From IMG/VR virus record IMGVR_UViG_3300006735_000092, positions 1-35,731 of that record: a DNA stretch of 35,731 nucleotides; one strand, given 5' to 3'. The first letter of the stretch is position 1. Every line of letters begins with the position of its first letter. A program made the translations under genes and the position numbers. The DNA is from a virus. The notes below the pieces were generated by a model. It was not told where the DNA came from. It saw only the letters and a program-made list of their open reading frames with translations, and ran no database searches. Shown piece after piece: positions 6,866-15,806 of the stretch.

Positions 6866-9800
6866 ATGCCAAAACATATACGTATAAGAACAAAAGTTGG
6901 TAGCAATCGAGTTGTTAATGTAAACTTGAACCAGGATTTTGACATGTTAGAAATATTAAGTCTCAATATGCATCAAGTAGATGTCTATAGAAGAGATTGT
7001 GCTGATTTTGGTGTTGTTTGTGGAAGAGTCATAGCTAATGGTGGTTTCGGAGTACCAAACGCAAAAGTTTCTATTTTTATTGGGTTAGATGATGTAGATA
7101 ATGAAAATGAAGTAATAAAACAATTATACCCATATAAAAGTAGTAGTATTAGAAATGAAGATGGGTACGTCTATAATCTATTACCACAAGATGCTAGTTA
7201 TAATGGGCACGTTCCCACAGGTAGTTTTCCTAAAGTTTCCGAAGTACTATTAAACCAAGAGGTAAAATACGTATACGAAAAATATTATAAATTCACCGCG
7301 AAGACTAATGAATCGGGTGACTATATGATTTATGGTGTACCACCAGGTAGTCAAAGAATTGTAATGAATTTGGACTTATCCGATATGGGGTGTTTCTCCA
7401 TGGTTCCTGAAGATTTTAAATTACAAGGTTCTCCAGAGTCTGCGTTTGACGGTGCTAGATTTAAATCAGACAGTGACCTTTCATCACTCCCTCAGATAGC
7501 ACAAGAACAAAAACAACTTGACGTAAAACCATTTTGGGGTGACGATGAAGCAGGTTGTGATGCTTCCATTACAAGAATGGATTTTGATTTAAGGGATTTA
7601 GGTATAGAAATAAAACCTACAGCTGTTTTTATGGGCTCACTAGGTAGTGACACTAATAAAGATTCTGTTAATAAAAATTGTAGACCTAGATGGGGACAAG
7701 GTGAATTATGTTATACAGAACCCCAACAAGGTACCATAGAAGGAATTAGATGGACTCCTTTTTGGAAAGAAGAGGAAAGACCAGGAGACTACGTAAATAG
7801 ACCTGGAGAGACAGACTTAGTTCCTGTTTTAGAGAGATTTAATATTGATGGTGGTCACAATATTAATGAAGACGGTGCATTCCTTGTAAACGTACCCATG
7901 AATCTAGATTACTTAGTAACTAATGAATTTGGGGAACAAGTTGTATCACAAGACCCAGAAAAAGGAATACCCACAAAAGGAAAATATAGATTTAGGATAA
8001 AACCATCAAACACTACAGGTACATCACGACTAAGGAGAAGAGGAGCTTATTTAGTACCTAATATTCGTGAATGGAATTATAATAATGGTAGTGGTACTTA
8101 TGGTAAAACACCAGGACAACAATATGGGCAAGCTCCTATTGGAGCCGGGAAGGAAAAATATAAATCTTACGCCTTTTCGGTTAAATGGTTTGATTATCCA
8201 GAAGAAGCTATAGAAAATGGAAACCTTATCACCTGTGAGGATTATTTTTATGAGTTTAGTTTTGCTAAGGTATATACAGTATCTCAGTTTTTTAATTTCT
8301 GGAAACATAGACATAGGGATGGGTTTATTGGAATAAAAGAAGTACTCCCTAGAGAATCTGAGAGATGTGAAAGACTACCATTCCCAATAAATAACGCAAG
8401 TAGAAACGTTACCTTTGCTATCATATTTAATCAATTTGTGACTAGATTTTTACAAATTTTATGGCAAACTATATGGATTATAATGAATATATTATGTCTT
8501 ATAGTACCAGTAGTAATGATTATTGTGACTGTTATATTAGTAATATATGAAATAATAGCATTTATTGTTAACGCTATCTCCTGGTTATTAGGTGGAGGAC
8601 CAATTCTACCAACACCAACTTACCCAGAAATATTTTGTGAAGATTTATTTCCGTGTGTTAAATTAAGAGTTACGAAATATCCAGAATGTCAAAAATGTGG
8701 ATGTTCAGAAAATGCTATGAGTTGTGGTATTGGGGATTGTACAGGTCCTGCGGACGACCCAGATATATATGCTGACGGTTCAATGCATAATGAGGACGAT
8801 GATTATATGGAGTGTAATGGACCTGATGATTTACAATATGACACTAATGCAGGAAATACAATCAACTACGGTGCAGATGGTTGTTATCTAATTAATTTTA
8901 CATCTATTATAGGTACTATAATTAGTGGTGGATTCCAGAACTTTAATGTCCCTATGAGGTGGAGAAGGATGGAGGTTACCATGAGGTCACTATGTGACGG
9001 TCTTTTAAATTATTTTTGGGCTAATAATTGGATGAATGGATTTCTTTACGCTTTTCAGTTTAAAGGAAAATTAAAACCAGATGATAGTTACGCTAATGGT
9101 TATAGAGCAAAGTTTTGTGCGGAAGTAATGCATTTTGACCCTATAATGCAAGAATTTTATTATCGTTCTTGTCCTACGGAACTTAGAAGAGGTTTAGGTG
9201 GGCAAGGTGACTTTCTAGGTGATGAAGATACCGCACTAATATCAAACCGTAAACAGGGAGGGTTCTTAGGTATCGGTAGATTAAAAGGTGAGAATGATAG
9301 AAACATACACTTCCCAACCACTATTTTAGATTTAGGTCCAGTACAAGAATATATAGGGGAAATATGTAATAAAGAAGGTTATAGAGAAGGTTGTAGTGTG
9401 GGTGATGACCTCGAAGATACTACATTTACTAATCCAGGTAACATTCTTTATAATGGACTTACAGAAAGAATAACCCAGTTTGGAAATTGGGATTGGTGGA
9501 GCCTAGGTCAAATATTTAGAAAAGAACATAAACAAGTAGGTGGAGATATAGCGGCTATATTTTCTCAGTTTCAAGAAGTTGGAGTATTAGAGTATGAAGA
9601 ATTAGACTTTGCTGAGTTAAGTGCCTTAGGTGACCCTTGGGGTTATCTAGAAGGTGTACCAGGTATATATTTTATGGGAACACCACCAGGGCCACCTTCA
9701 TTAGATTTAATGGAAGTAAATTATGCCCCAGCAGGTTACTATACCTCTCCTTATGGTGAATATGCACACTTTGGTGATTGTATCAACGATTTAGTACCAT

Positions 9801-10369
9801 GTACAGGACAAAATACTAACCCTTGTGATGATGGTAATAATCAACCATCTTGGGATATTAATATAACTCCACCTTCAGCGGGTTCTTGGGGTGATTACTC
9901 ACTTAGTTCCCCTAGTCCAGCATTAATAGCGTTGTCCCCTAGAATACTTTACCCTGTTGATGTACCATTCCCTACAGTTGCTCAATCACCAGGAAGTGAA
10001 GTAAGAGATTGTATTATTAATAGAAATAGTGGTTCATCTCAAACAGTACCTTACTATCCATTCTGGACAGACCCTAATATTAATGGTGGTACAGGGTTTA
10101 TAGGGACACAAGCCCAATGGAATACTGGACAAGGAGTAGCAGGAATGACAAGTTATGGGATTCAACCAATGAACTACCAACACCAACTAACTTCTCCTTT
10201 CCCAACAACCCCAATCTATACCAACATGGAAGATAATGTTAGGTTGGGTCCAGGCTTACATTTTTATTTTGGATTAATTCCAGGTGCAACAGCTTACGAT
10301 ATTTTTCTCGAAAAGTACGTACCATTACCTCAAGATGAAGTGGAGGAAGATGAATATTTTGTAATATAA
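6866..10369 (+). CDS. Very large baseplate/tail protein with transthyretin-like segment and internal hydrophobic stretch
   Basis: A 1167-residue protein, probably virion structural by position. Residues 5-26 (IRIRTK...QDFD) form a short N-terminal module shared with the gene at 12095. Residues about 49-71 (VCGRVIANGGFGVPNAKVSI) and 147-167 (TNESGDYMIYGVPPGSQRIV) look like the two halves of a carboxypeptidase-regulatory/transthyretin-like beta sandwich separated by an insertion. Residues 531-575 are almost uncharged (one Glu at 562) and long enough for two membrane helices, which is unusual for a tail protein. A cluster of seven cysteines follows (591-625, including CQKCGC), suggesting metal or disulfide bonds. 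The C-terminal third is Pro/Gly/Asn-rich, ending in an acidic tail (DEVEEDEYFVI). I do not recognise an exact T4 counterpart. Its stop overlaps the next start (TAATG). Confidence 0.8.
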   Translation: MPKHIRIRTKVGSNRVVNVNLNQDFDMLEILSLNMHQVDVYRRDCADFGVVCGRVIANGGFGVPNAKVSIFIGLDDVDNENEVIKQLYPYKSSSIRNEDGYVYNLLPQDASYNGHVPTGSFPKVSEVLLNQEVKYVYEKYYKFTAKTNESGDYMIYGVPPGSQRIVMNLDLSDMGCFSMVPEDFKLQGSPESAFDGARFKSDSDLSSLPQIAQEQKQLDVKPFWGDDEAGCDASITRMDFDLRDLGIEIKPTAVFMGSLGSDTNKDSVNKNCRPRWGQGELCYTEPQQGTIEGIRWTPFWKEEERPGDYVNRPGETDLVPVLERFNIDGGHNINEDGAFLVNVPMNLDYLVTNEFGEQVVSQDPEKGIPTKGKYRFRIKPSNTTGTSRLRRRGAYLVPNIREWNYNNGSGTYGKTPGQQYGQAPIGAGKEKYKSYAFSVKWFDYPEEAIENGNLITCEDYFYEFSFAKVYTVSQFFNFWKHRHRDGFIGIKEVLPRESERCERLPFPINNASRNVTFAIIFNQFVTRFLQILWQTIWIIMNILCLIVPVVMIIVTVILVIYEIIAFIVNAISWLLGGGPILPTPTYPEIFCEDLFPCVKLRVTKYPECQKCGCSENAMSCGIGDCTGPADDPDIYADGSMHNEDDDYMECNGPDDLQYDTNAGNTINYGADGCYLINFTSIIGTIISGGFQNFNVPMRWRRMEVTMRSLCDGLLNYFWANNWMNGFLYAFQFKGKLKPDDSYANGYRAKFCAEVMHFDPIMQEFYYRSCPTELRRGLGGQGDFLGDEDTALISNRKQGGFLGIGRLKGENDRNIHFPTTILDLGPVQEYIGEICNKEGYREGCSVGDDLEDTTFTNPGNILYNGLTERITQFGNWDWWSLGQIFRKEHKQVGGDIAAIFSQFQEVGVLEYEELDFAELSALGDPWGYLEGVPGIYFMGTPPGPPSLDLMEVNYAPAGYYTSPYGEYAHFGDCINDLVPCTGQNTNPCDDGNNQPSWDINITPPSAGSWGDYSLSSPSPALIALSPRILYPVDVPFPTVAQSPGSEVRDCIINRNSGSSQTVPYYPFWTDPNINGGTGFIGTQAQWNTGQGVAGMTSYGIQPMNYQHQLTSPFPTTPIYTNMEDNVRLGPGLHFYFGLIPGATAYDIFLEKYVPLPQDEVEEDEYFVI

Positions 10370-12108
10370 TGAGTTTTCCAGATTTTATAAGAGCTTTAAG
10401 AGGGTCCCAAAGATATATGGGGGCTTTAGATAAGGATGTGGTTATTCGTCATAGTTTAGAACAGACACATAGGATGTTGTTTGAAACAGAAAGAAATGCT
10501 GTTCTAAATTTAAATGAACAATACTTTATAGAAAGGGAAGAATCTAAAACCTATCGACCATATGGTAAAATAAAACCACTAGTAGACAATGTGGTTTCTG
10601 GGTATACTTCTGACCCCCTAATGTGTGGATTCCAAACCTATTATTATCCACCATTTCCAGCGTCTACATCTTCTGGAGCGGAAGGATATCCATCTATAAA
10701 CTTTTTTGATTTTTTTACCCCCACAGCTTTAACTACTACACATAATTATACAGAACCTAATAGTTACAAAGATAATTGGTTAGTGTACGCTTCTTATGTT
10801 AGAGGTAATATAGATAAATCAATGAGATACTATGCTAATAAAGATACTAATCAGTACATTAACTTTAATAGTAGGGATGGCATAGCTTTTCATGTAAGAT
10901 TAGTAAAGATTAATGGAAAAAGTGCCTTACAATGTGTATGTTCGGCTGAACACGGTTTATTGGAAAATGAGTATGTAGAGATACAAGATAGTGGAAGTAT
11001 TAATACAGTAAACAATAATCACATAACTACTATAAATGGAGGAATCCAAGTACCAGTATACTCTTTTGGGGATGAAATGATTGGTTCCGAGAAAAAAATA
11101 TTTAATATATTATTACGTTCTGATGTCAATAACCCTAACACTATAATTGGGGGTGATTGTGGTGTATTTAAAAGACTATCCGACCCTAGTAACTATGATG
11201 AAACCTTATCACGTTATTACGTACACCAACATACCATTTTAACTGATTTGGATGAGTCTGTAGTAGATAGAACCGCTTTTGAGTTTGGTATATACAATAA
11301 AAGATTTAGATATTATAGAGAAGACCACTCACCTCCTTTTGGTATTGGTCACGAAGTAGTAAAAAACCAAAGCAGTAGCTTTTTATGGAATTTTTCTAAA
11401 GATATAGACGTAACTAAATTAAAAGATAACTATAATAGACCTATATTAGATTTGTACGCAACAATTTTAGTTGGAAATCAAACTAATATTTGGCAAAAAA
11501 GGAAAGTAGAGAAAAAAATAATAAGAGGTGTGCCTACTCTAGTTGCCGTCGCTGGATATGGGATGGGGTGGGACTGGAACTTTGTACCTTCTGGACAAAC
11601 TTTAGATAGTTACCCCAATAACTTCTTCTCGAACCTATCAACCCCAGACGACATACCTAAAAAAGACGACATGTTCGCTGGAGCATTTGTAGAATATAAT
11701 GAGTTTGAACTAAAGGAAAGAATTATATCAGAAGTTCATCACGCTCTCCATTTTAATGAAGAGATATTTCACGATGGAAAGGAAAGAGAAATAACAGATG
11801 GGTACTTCTATCAACCACACTATAGGATACCCATAAGAAAAATAGCTAATAGTATCTCTACTTATCCGGACTATAGATTTGTTCCATCATACGCTACTTT
11901 TTCTATATCGGAACAAACTTGGAGATGGAGAAATGTTTTAAATATTGGATTTTTTGATTCTGATAAAAACGGAGTAAATTACCCATTTGTAAATGGAGCA
12001 CACTACCCATACACTAATATTGATTTTTTTATAAAACCTTGGTTAGTGGATAAACCATTCCTTTCGGATGGAATAATAGAACCATTAGATGTAGATGACT
12101 GTGAATAG
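10369..12108 (+). CDS. Tail/baseplate structural protein, unknown family
   Basis: A 579-residue protein translated from an ATG that overlaps the previous stop by one base, so the two are probably coupled. It opens with a helical, charged segment (MSFPDFIRALRGSQRYMGAL, then several Glu/Arg-rich turns to about residue 60). The rest is rich in aromatic residues and predicted beta. The C-terminal part is Trp/Tyr/His-rich (GYGMGWDWNF, HYRIPIRKI, EQTWRWRN) and ends in an acidic tail. There is no signal peptide or membrane segment. It lies between two proteins that share the QDFD module and overlaps the second by 14 bases, so the three probably assemble together. No named homologue is recognised. 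Confidence 0.75.
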   Translation: MSFPDFIRALRGSQRYMGALDKDVVIRHSLEQTHRMLFETERNAVLNLNEQYFIEREESKTYRPYGKIKPLVDNVVSGYTSDPLMCGFQTYYYPPFPASTSSGAEGYPSINFFDFFTPTALTTTHNYTEPNSYKDNWLVYASYVRGNIDKSMRYYANKDTNQYINFNSRDGIAFHVRLVKINGKSALQCVCSAEHGLLENEYVEIQDSGSINTVNNNHITTINGGIQVPVYSFGDEMIGSEKKIFNILLRSDVNNPNTIIGGDCGVFKRLSDPSNYDETLSRYYVHQHTILTDLDESVVDRTAFEFGIYNKRFRYYREDHSPPFGIGHEVVKNQSSSFLWNFSKDIDVTKLKDNYNRPILDLYATILVGNQTNIWQKRKVEKKIIRGVPTLVAVAGYGMGWDWNFVPSGQTLDSYPNNFFSNLSTPDDIPKKDDMFAGAFVEYNEFELKERIISEVHHALHFNEEIFHDGKEREITDGYFYQPHYRIPIRKIANSISTYPDYRFVPSYATFSISEQTWRWRNVLNIGFFDSDKNGVNYPFVNGAHYPYTNIDFFIKPWLVDKPFLSDGIIEPLDVDDCE

Positions 12109-12991
12109 AATTAGAATAAAAACTAAAGATAGTGATAAGCGTGTAGTTATCCCTATAGCTCAGGACTTTGATGAGGTACTAGGTAAAGAACAACAATTAG
12201 CACTCTGGGATAGAGACCAGATAGAAAGACACACCAACCCAATCCTAGATTTTGAAACTATGAGGTTTTCACCGGCAACTATATTACCTGATAATAAAAT
12301 TTTTTATAGTTTATTGTTTGCGACACAGACCACACCTAATGGTAATGCTGCTATGTATTCTAATGATTATAGTTGGGCAGGTATCTATTATCCAGATATT
12401 AACAAAAGAAGAGACGTATTTAATAAAAGTTTTTTTAAGTTTGACTTCTATACCTTTCCCTTTGTTACTGAATTAAAAATAAGTTTTTCTGTTACGATGC
12501 CTATTAATAATGGTTTAAAAGTTAGTAGACAGATAGATAACAACCCAAATTCACCTAATTATGACCAATTTGCGTGGACTAGAGCCTTGGCAGAGGATGA
12601 TGATTTTACTATGGGGCCCTATTATTATGATATAGAATCTTCAGATTTTGTATTTAATAGTGTGGGAAAAGGTAAAGAAAATTATTACATACAGTGGTTA
12701 AAAGATGATTTTGTAGTTCCTGATAAAAACTTCTACATGACTTGTAGATTTTTTAACGCAGCGACGGGAAAGGTTCACAGATTTATAAACAAACCACAAC
12801 CAATAGACGGTAATGGTAACCCTGTGTACACATTAAACGGACAAGATTACTTCTTTTATAGGATTACATTCGACAGGTCCAACTTCACCTATAAATTTAG
12901 AGAATATGAACAAGGTCTATGGTCTGCAGCTGATATAGTTGGAGATAGTTTGGGCAACTCAATAAAATTTTATGAATATCTTAACCCATAA
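12095..12991 (+). CDS. Structural protein sharing the IR-K-TK...QDFD N-terminal module
   Basis: A 298-residue protein. Residues 5-26 (RIRIKTKDSDKRVV, then IAQDFD) repeat the N-terminal module of the 1167-residue protein: an alternating Arg/Ile strand, a basic turn, a Val strand and QDFD. The remainder is a compact, aromatic-rich, probably all-beta domain (FYTFPFVTELKISFSVTMPI; YYIQWLKDDFVVPDKNFYMT; FFYRITFDRSNFTYKFREYE). The start ATG lies inside the upstream gene's last codons, and its stop overlaps the next ATG. The shared module suggests that both proteins bind the same partner in the baseplate, which is inference. Confidence 0.75.
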   Translation: MTVNRIRIKTKDSDKRVVIPIAQDFDEVLGKEQQLALWDRDQIERHTNPILDFETMRFSPATILPDNKIFYSLLFATQTTPNGNAAMYSNDYSWAGIYYPDINKRRDVFNKSFFKFDFYTFPFVTELKISFSVTMPINNGLKVSRQIDNNPNSPNYDQFAWTRALAEDDDFTMGPYYYDIESSDFVFNSVGKGKENYYIQWLKDDFVVPDKNFYMTCRFFNAATGKVHRFINKPQPIDGNGNPVYTLNGQDYFFYRITFDRSNFTYKFREYEQGLWSAADIVGDSLGNSIKFYEYLNP

Positions 12992-15789
12992 TGGACGTTT
13001 ACAAATATACAATATGGACAGGTAATATCCCGGGGTCAGAACCAATAGACCCATGTAGTAGAGGGAGTGTTAACCCAACCAATACAATGACGGATTGTAA
13101 CTGTCCACCATTTGTGATGGCTACTACTCCTAGTGGGGGGTATGGGGCATTATCTACTAATTTTACAGGATTATTAGACCCTGATAGGTTAAGTGGTACG
13201 ACATATAACACTGGAACTTCTGTGTGGGAAGCTACCGAACCGGTGTCTCCTTTAGGTGGTTATAGATTAGGGGATGTGGTTTTAGCCGACCATGACGCGA
13301 TAACACCTTTTAATCCACGTGCTGGATGTTTAAATGAACAAGGACCACATTGTTTTGTATATGTACAACAAGATTATAATTTTACAGGATACAATTACTT
13401 TACCACACCAAACGGACCAGCACCCTGGAAGTCACCTATATATCCAATGGATTCACCCTACTACGAACCCGGAATGGGAATAGTAGGAATGCCTGCAGGA
13501 CCACAACTTTATGCTGGTACAGGTACAGGTGGTGGGTCTTATGATGGAGGCCCTTGGGTATGTTGCGATAGTGAAGATATATTTGATATTACAGCTCATG
13601 AAGGACCAGACCACCAGATACCAATATTCTTAGACCAAGATTTTAATGATATTGGGTATTACACACCTTTTGACGGTGGGATATTCCAGAAAGACCTATT
13701 CTCTAACTTTATAGTAACTTCAGACTTATCACAATCAAATGCGGGATATGTTATCACAGTTACAAATAGTACCCCATTTGGTTTATATAACGATACTCAA
13801 GGATTTAATTTTTCTATAGATTGGGGAGATGGGTCAGTACAGACACTACAATACCCAACAATTTCTATAACACATATTTACCCATTTGGACAAAATAGTG
13901 CTAATATTACAATACAGATGGTAGCACCTTGGGGGATAACAGCTATCTCACAACCTATAACTTTACCATACTTGACGGGTAGTTCAGTGAATATACCCAA
14001 TCCAAATCTATCATTTACCTTTAATCCACCATCGGGAGGGGCACCCGTAACACAAAATTGGATGTATTCTAGTTTCGGTCCTTTAGATAGTGGTACTAAT
14101 GTTTACGATTATGTTTCTGCAAATTTTGCACCAGTACCTATTTCAGTTACAGGGACAACAGATAGTCAGTTAAGTAACTTCCAGTTATATTCTACAGCTC
14201 CTTCTAATAGTCCTTATTTACCTAATGGTTATATGTTGAATCAACTAGTACCTCTTGGTGGGGAAATTGAAATGGGGTTAGGTGACTTTCAACCAACACT
14301 ATTCGGTGAGATAATAAGTGCTTCAAATAATTTTACAGCGTATACTATTTCTGATGGTGGAGCAGGAGGTAACCCAGTTACTATGTTTGATTATGAAAAT
14401 GGTGTTACACTATTTGAAGTAGATACTGTAGGTTTAAATGAATATAACTTGTTTACTCAGAGTTGTGACCCAGTAGGGTTAGAAGATTTAGAAGAAGACC
14501 CAGATATATGTGAGTTCTGTATAGGTGTTCAAAACCCACCTGCAGGTGTAAGTGTTGTAGTGACAACTAATCAAGGTATGTGGCAAACAGGTACAGGATA
14601 CCAAGTAGGTGATTTAGTTAGATTCGCTGGGTGTTGTTGGTATGCGGGGGGTACGATACCACCAATGAATAATGTACCACCTAATAATCCTGACGCTTTT
14701 GAAGGTGGTACACAAGGTACTGGTGTTGGTTATGCACCCGGTTTACAAGGGTGGTGGCCGTGTCCAGGACAGGTCTGTGAAGCGACTGATATTTTTACTG
14801 GAGCTGAGATTGATGGATGTACTGATAGTAGTGCATTAAATTATAATCCCCTTGCCACCAACGACGATGGTAGTTGTGTTTATAATGGAGATGACTGGTT
14901 AGGTGGTGGTGTGACAAGTAATCCTGATTATGGGATAGATGATGATGTAGGAATTGGTGTAAGTACGGGTGGAACAGGTACAAATACGACTGGTACCATA
15001 ACTTCTACAGCTGCATGTTGTGACCCACTAGCTAATAATACGGACCCTAATTGCGGTCAAAGTGGTGTTTTCAATGACGCTTCTTTATGTACTTATCCAT
15101 ATACTACTGGAGGACAATGGGTGTGTGACCCTAATAATGCATTAGAACTTAGATGTCAGGCAAATTCTGCTGGTAACCTAACAGGTCTTGGATGTTCAGC
15201 AGTAGAACATCCAGCAGAATTCGAACATATTGGTTTTGGTTGGACTTCACCTACAGCACCAAACACAGTAGTTAACTGTTCAAATGCGGTACCTACACCT
15301 AGCCAATCAGAAATATCAGATTGTACAAGCACATTAGGTTTACCAGGTCTTATGAATCAAGTAGAGTTTTCAACCAACGCATCAGGCGGTAGAGGTACTG
15401 GGTGTGTAAAAATTGACAAAGCATGGCATCCACGTAACCTCCAATACTGGAGTTCTCCAACAGGAACTTATGCTGACGGACCAACAGATTACGGTTGTTT
15501 TTACCCATTAAATTGTTTTCATTGGGAATACGCAACTTACTTCGGTGGAGTACAGTCATCTGGTTCAGACCCATATTACGCCACAATAAATGGTTTTGCG
15601 GCAATACCACCAGGTACATTTGGTAGAGATATTAGTGGTGCGTTAACTGGAGCTAATAAAATAAACCCTGTAACGGAACTAATAGACGCAAATAGTATGA
15701 TATACACCCAAGTAGTGTATAATAGTTATTGTGAATGTATGTCAGTTACTGATGGGTGCCCATCTCAAGTTAAAAACTATGTGTGGTAA
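12991..15789 (+). CDS. Large adhesin-like tail protein (PKD-like, CBM5/12-like and GCTD-type motifs)
   Basis: A 932-residue protein rich in Gly, Pro, Thr, Tyr and Cys. Segments visible in order: a Pro/Cys-rich N-terminus; a PKD-like beta domain around residues 265-325 (FSIDWGDGSVQTL and a downstream HIYPFG); a segment at 530-590 beginning MWQTGTGYQVGDLVRFAGCC and ending GWWPC, which has the W...Y..GD.V...G...Y layout of chitin/cellulose-binding module 5/12; the motif GCTDSSALNYNPLATNDDGS at 609-628 followed by CVY; and a weaker repeat near 675 (CCDPLANNTDPNC). These resemble surface proteins of flavobacteria and suggest binding of glycans or cell-surface polymer. The role as receptor-binding or baseplate decoration is inference. 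It starts within the previous stop codon (TAATG). Confidence 0.78.
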   Translation: MDVYKYTIWTGNIPGSEPIDPCSRGSVNPTNTMTDCNCPPFVMATTPSGGYGALSTNFTGLLDPDRLSGTTYNTGTSVWEATEPVSPLGGYRLGDVVLADHDAITPFNPRAGCLNEQGPHCFVYVQQDYNFTGYNYFTTPNGPAPWKSPIYPMDSPYYEPGMGIVGMPAGPQLYAGTGTGGGSYDGGPWVCCDSEDIFDITAHEGPDHQIPIFLDQDFNDIGYYTPFDGGIFQKDLFSNFIVTSDLSQSNAGYVITVTNSTPFGLYNDTQGFNFSIDWGDGSVQTLQYPTISITHIYPFGQNSANITIQMVAPWGITAISQPITLPYLTGSSVNIPNPNLSFTFNPPSGGAPVTQNWMYSSFGPLDSGTNVYDYVSANFAPVPISVTGTTDSQLSNFQLYSTAPSNSPYLPNGYMLNQLVPLGGEIEMGLGDFQPTLFGEIISASNNFTAYTISDGGAGGNPVTMFDYENGVTLFEVDTVGLNEYNLFTQSCDPVGLEDLEEDPDICEFCIGVQNPPAGVSVVVTTNQGMWQTGTGYQVGDLVRFAGCCWYAGGTIPPMNNVPPNNPDAFEGGTQGTGVGYAPGLQGWWPCPGQVCEATDIFTGAEIDGCTDSSALNYNPLATNDDGSCVYNGDDWLGGGVTSNPDYGIDDDVGIGVSTGGTGTNTTGTITSTAACCDPLANNTDPNCGQSGVFNDASLCTYPYTTGGQWVCDPNNALELRCQANSAGNLTGLGCSAVEHPAEFEHIGFGWTSPTAPNTVVNCSNAVPTPSQSEISDCTSTLGLPGLMNQVEFSTNASGGRGTGCVKIDKAWHPRNLQYWSSPTGTYADGPTDYGCFYPLNCFHWEYATYFGGVQSSGSDPYYATINGFAAIPPGTFGRDISGALTGANKINPVTELIDANSMIYTQVVYNSYCECMSVTDGCPSQVKNYVW

Positions 15790-15806
15790 TATAAAAAACA
15801 AGAATT

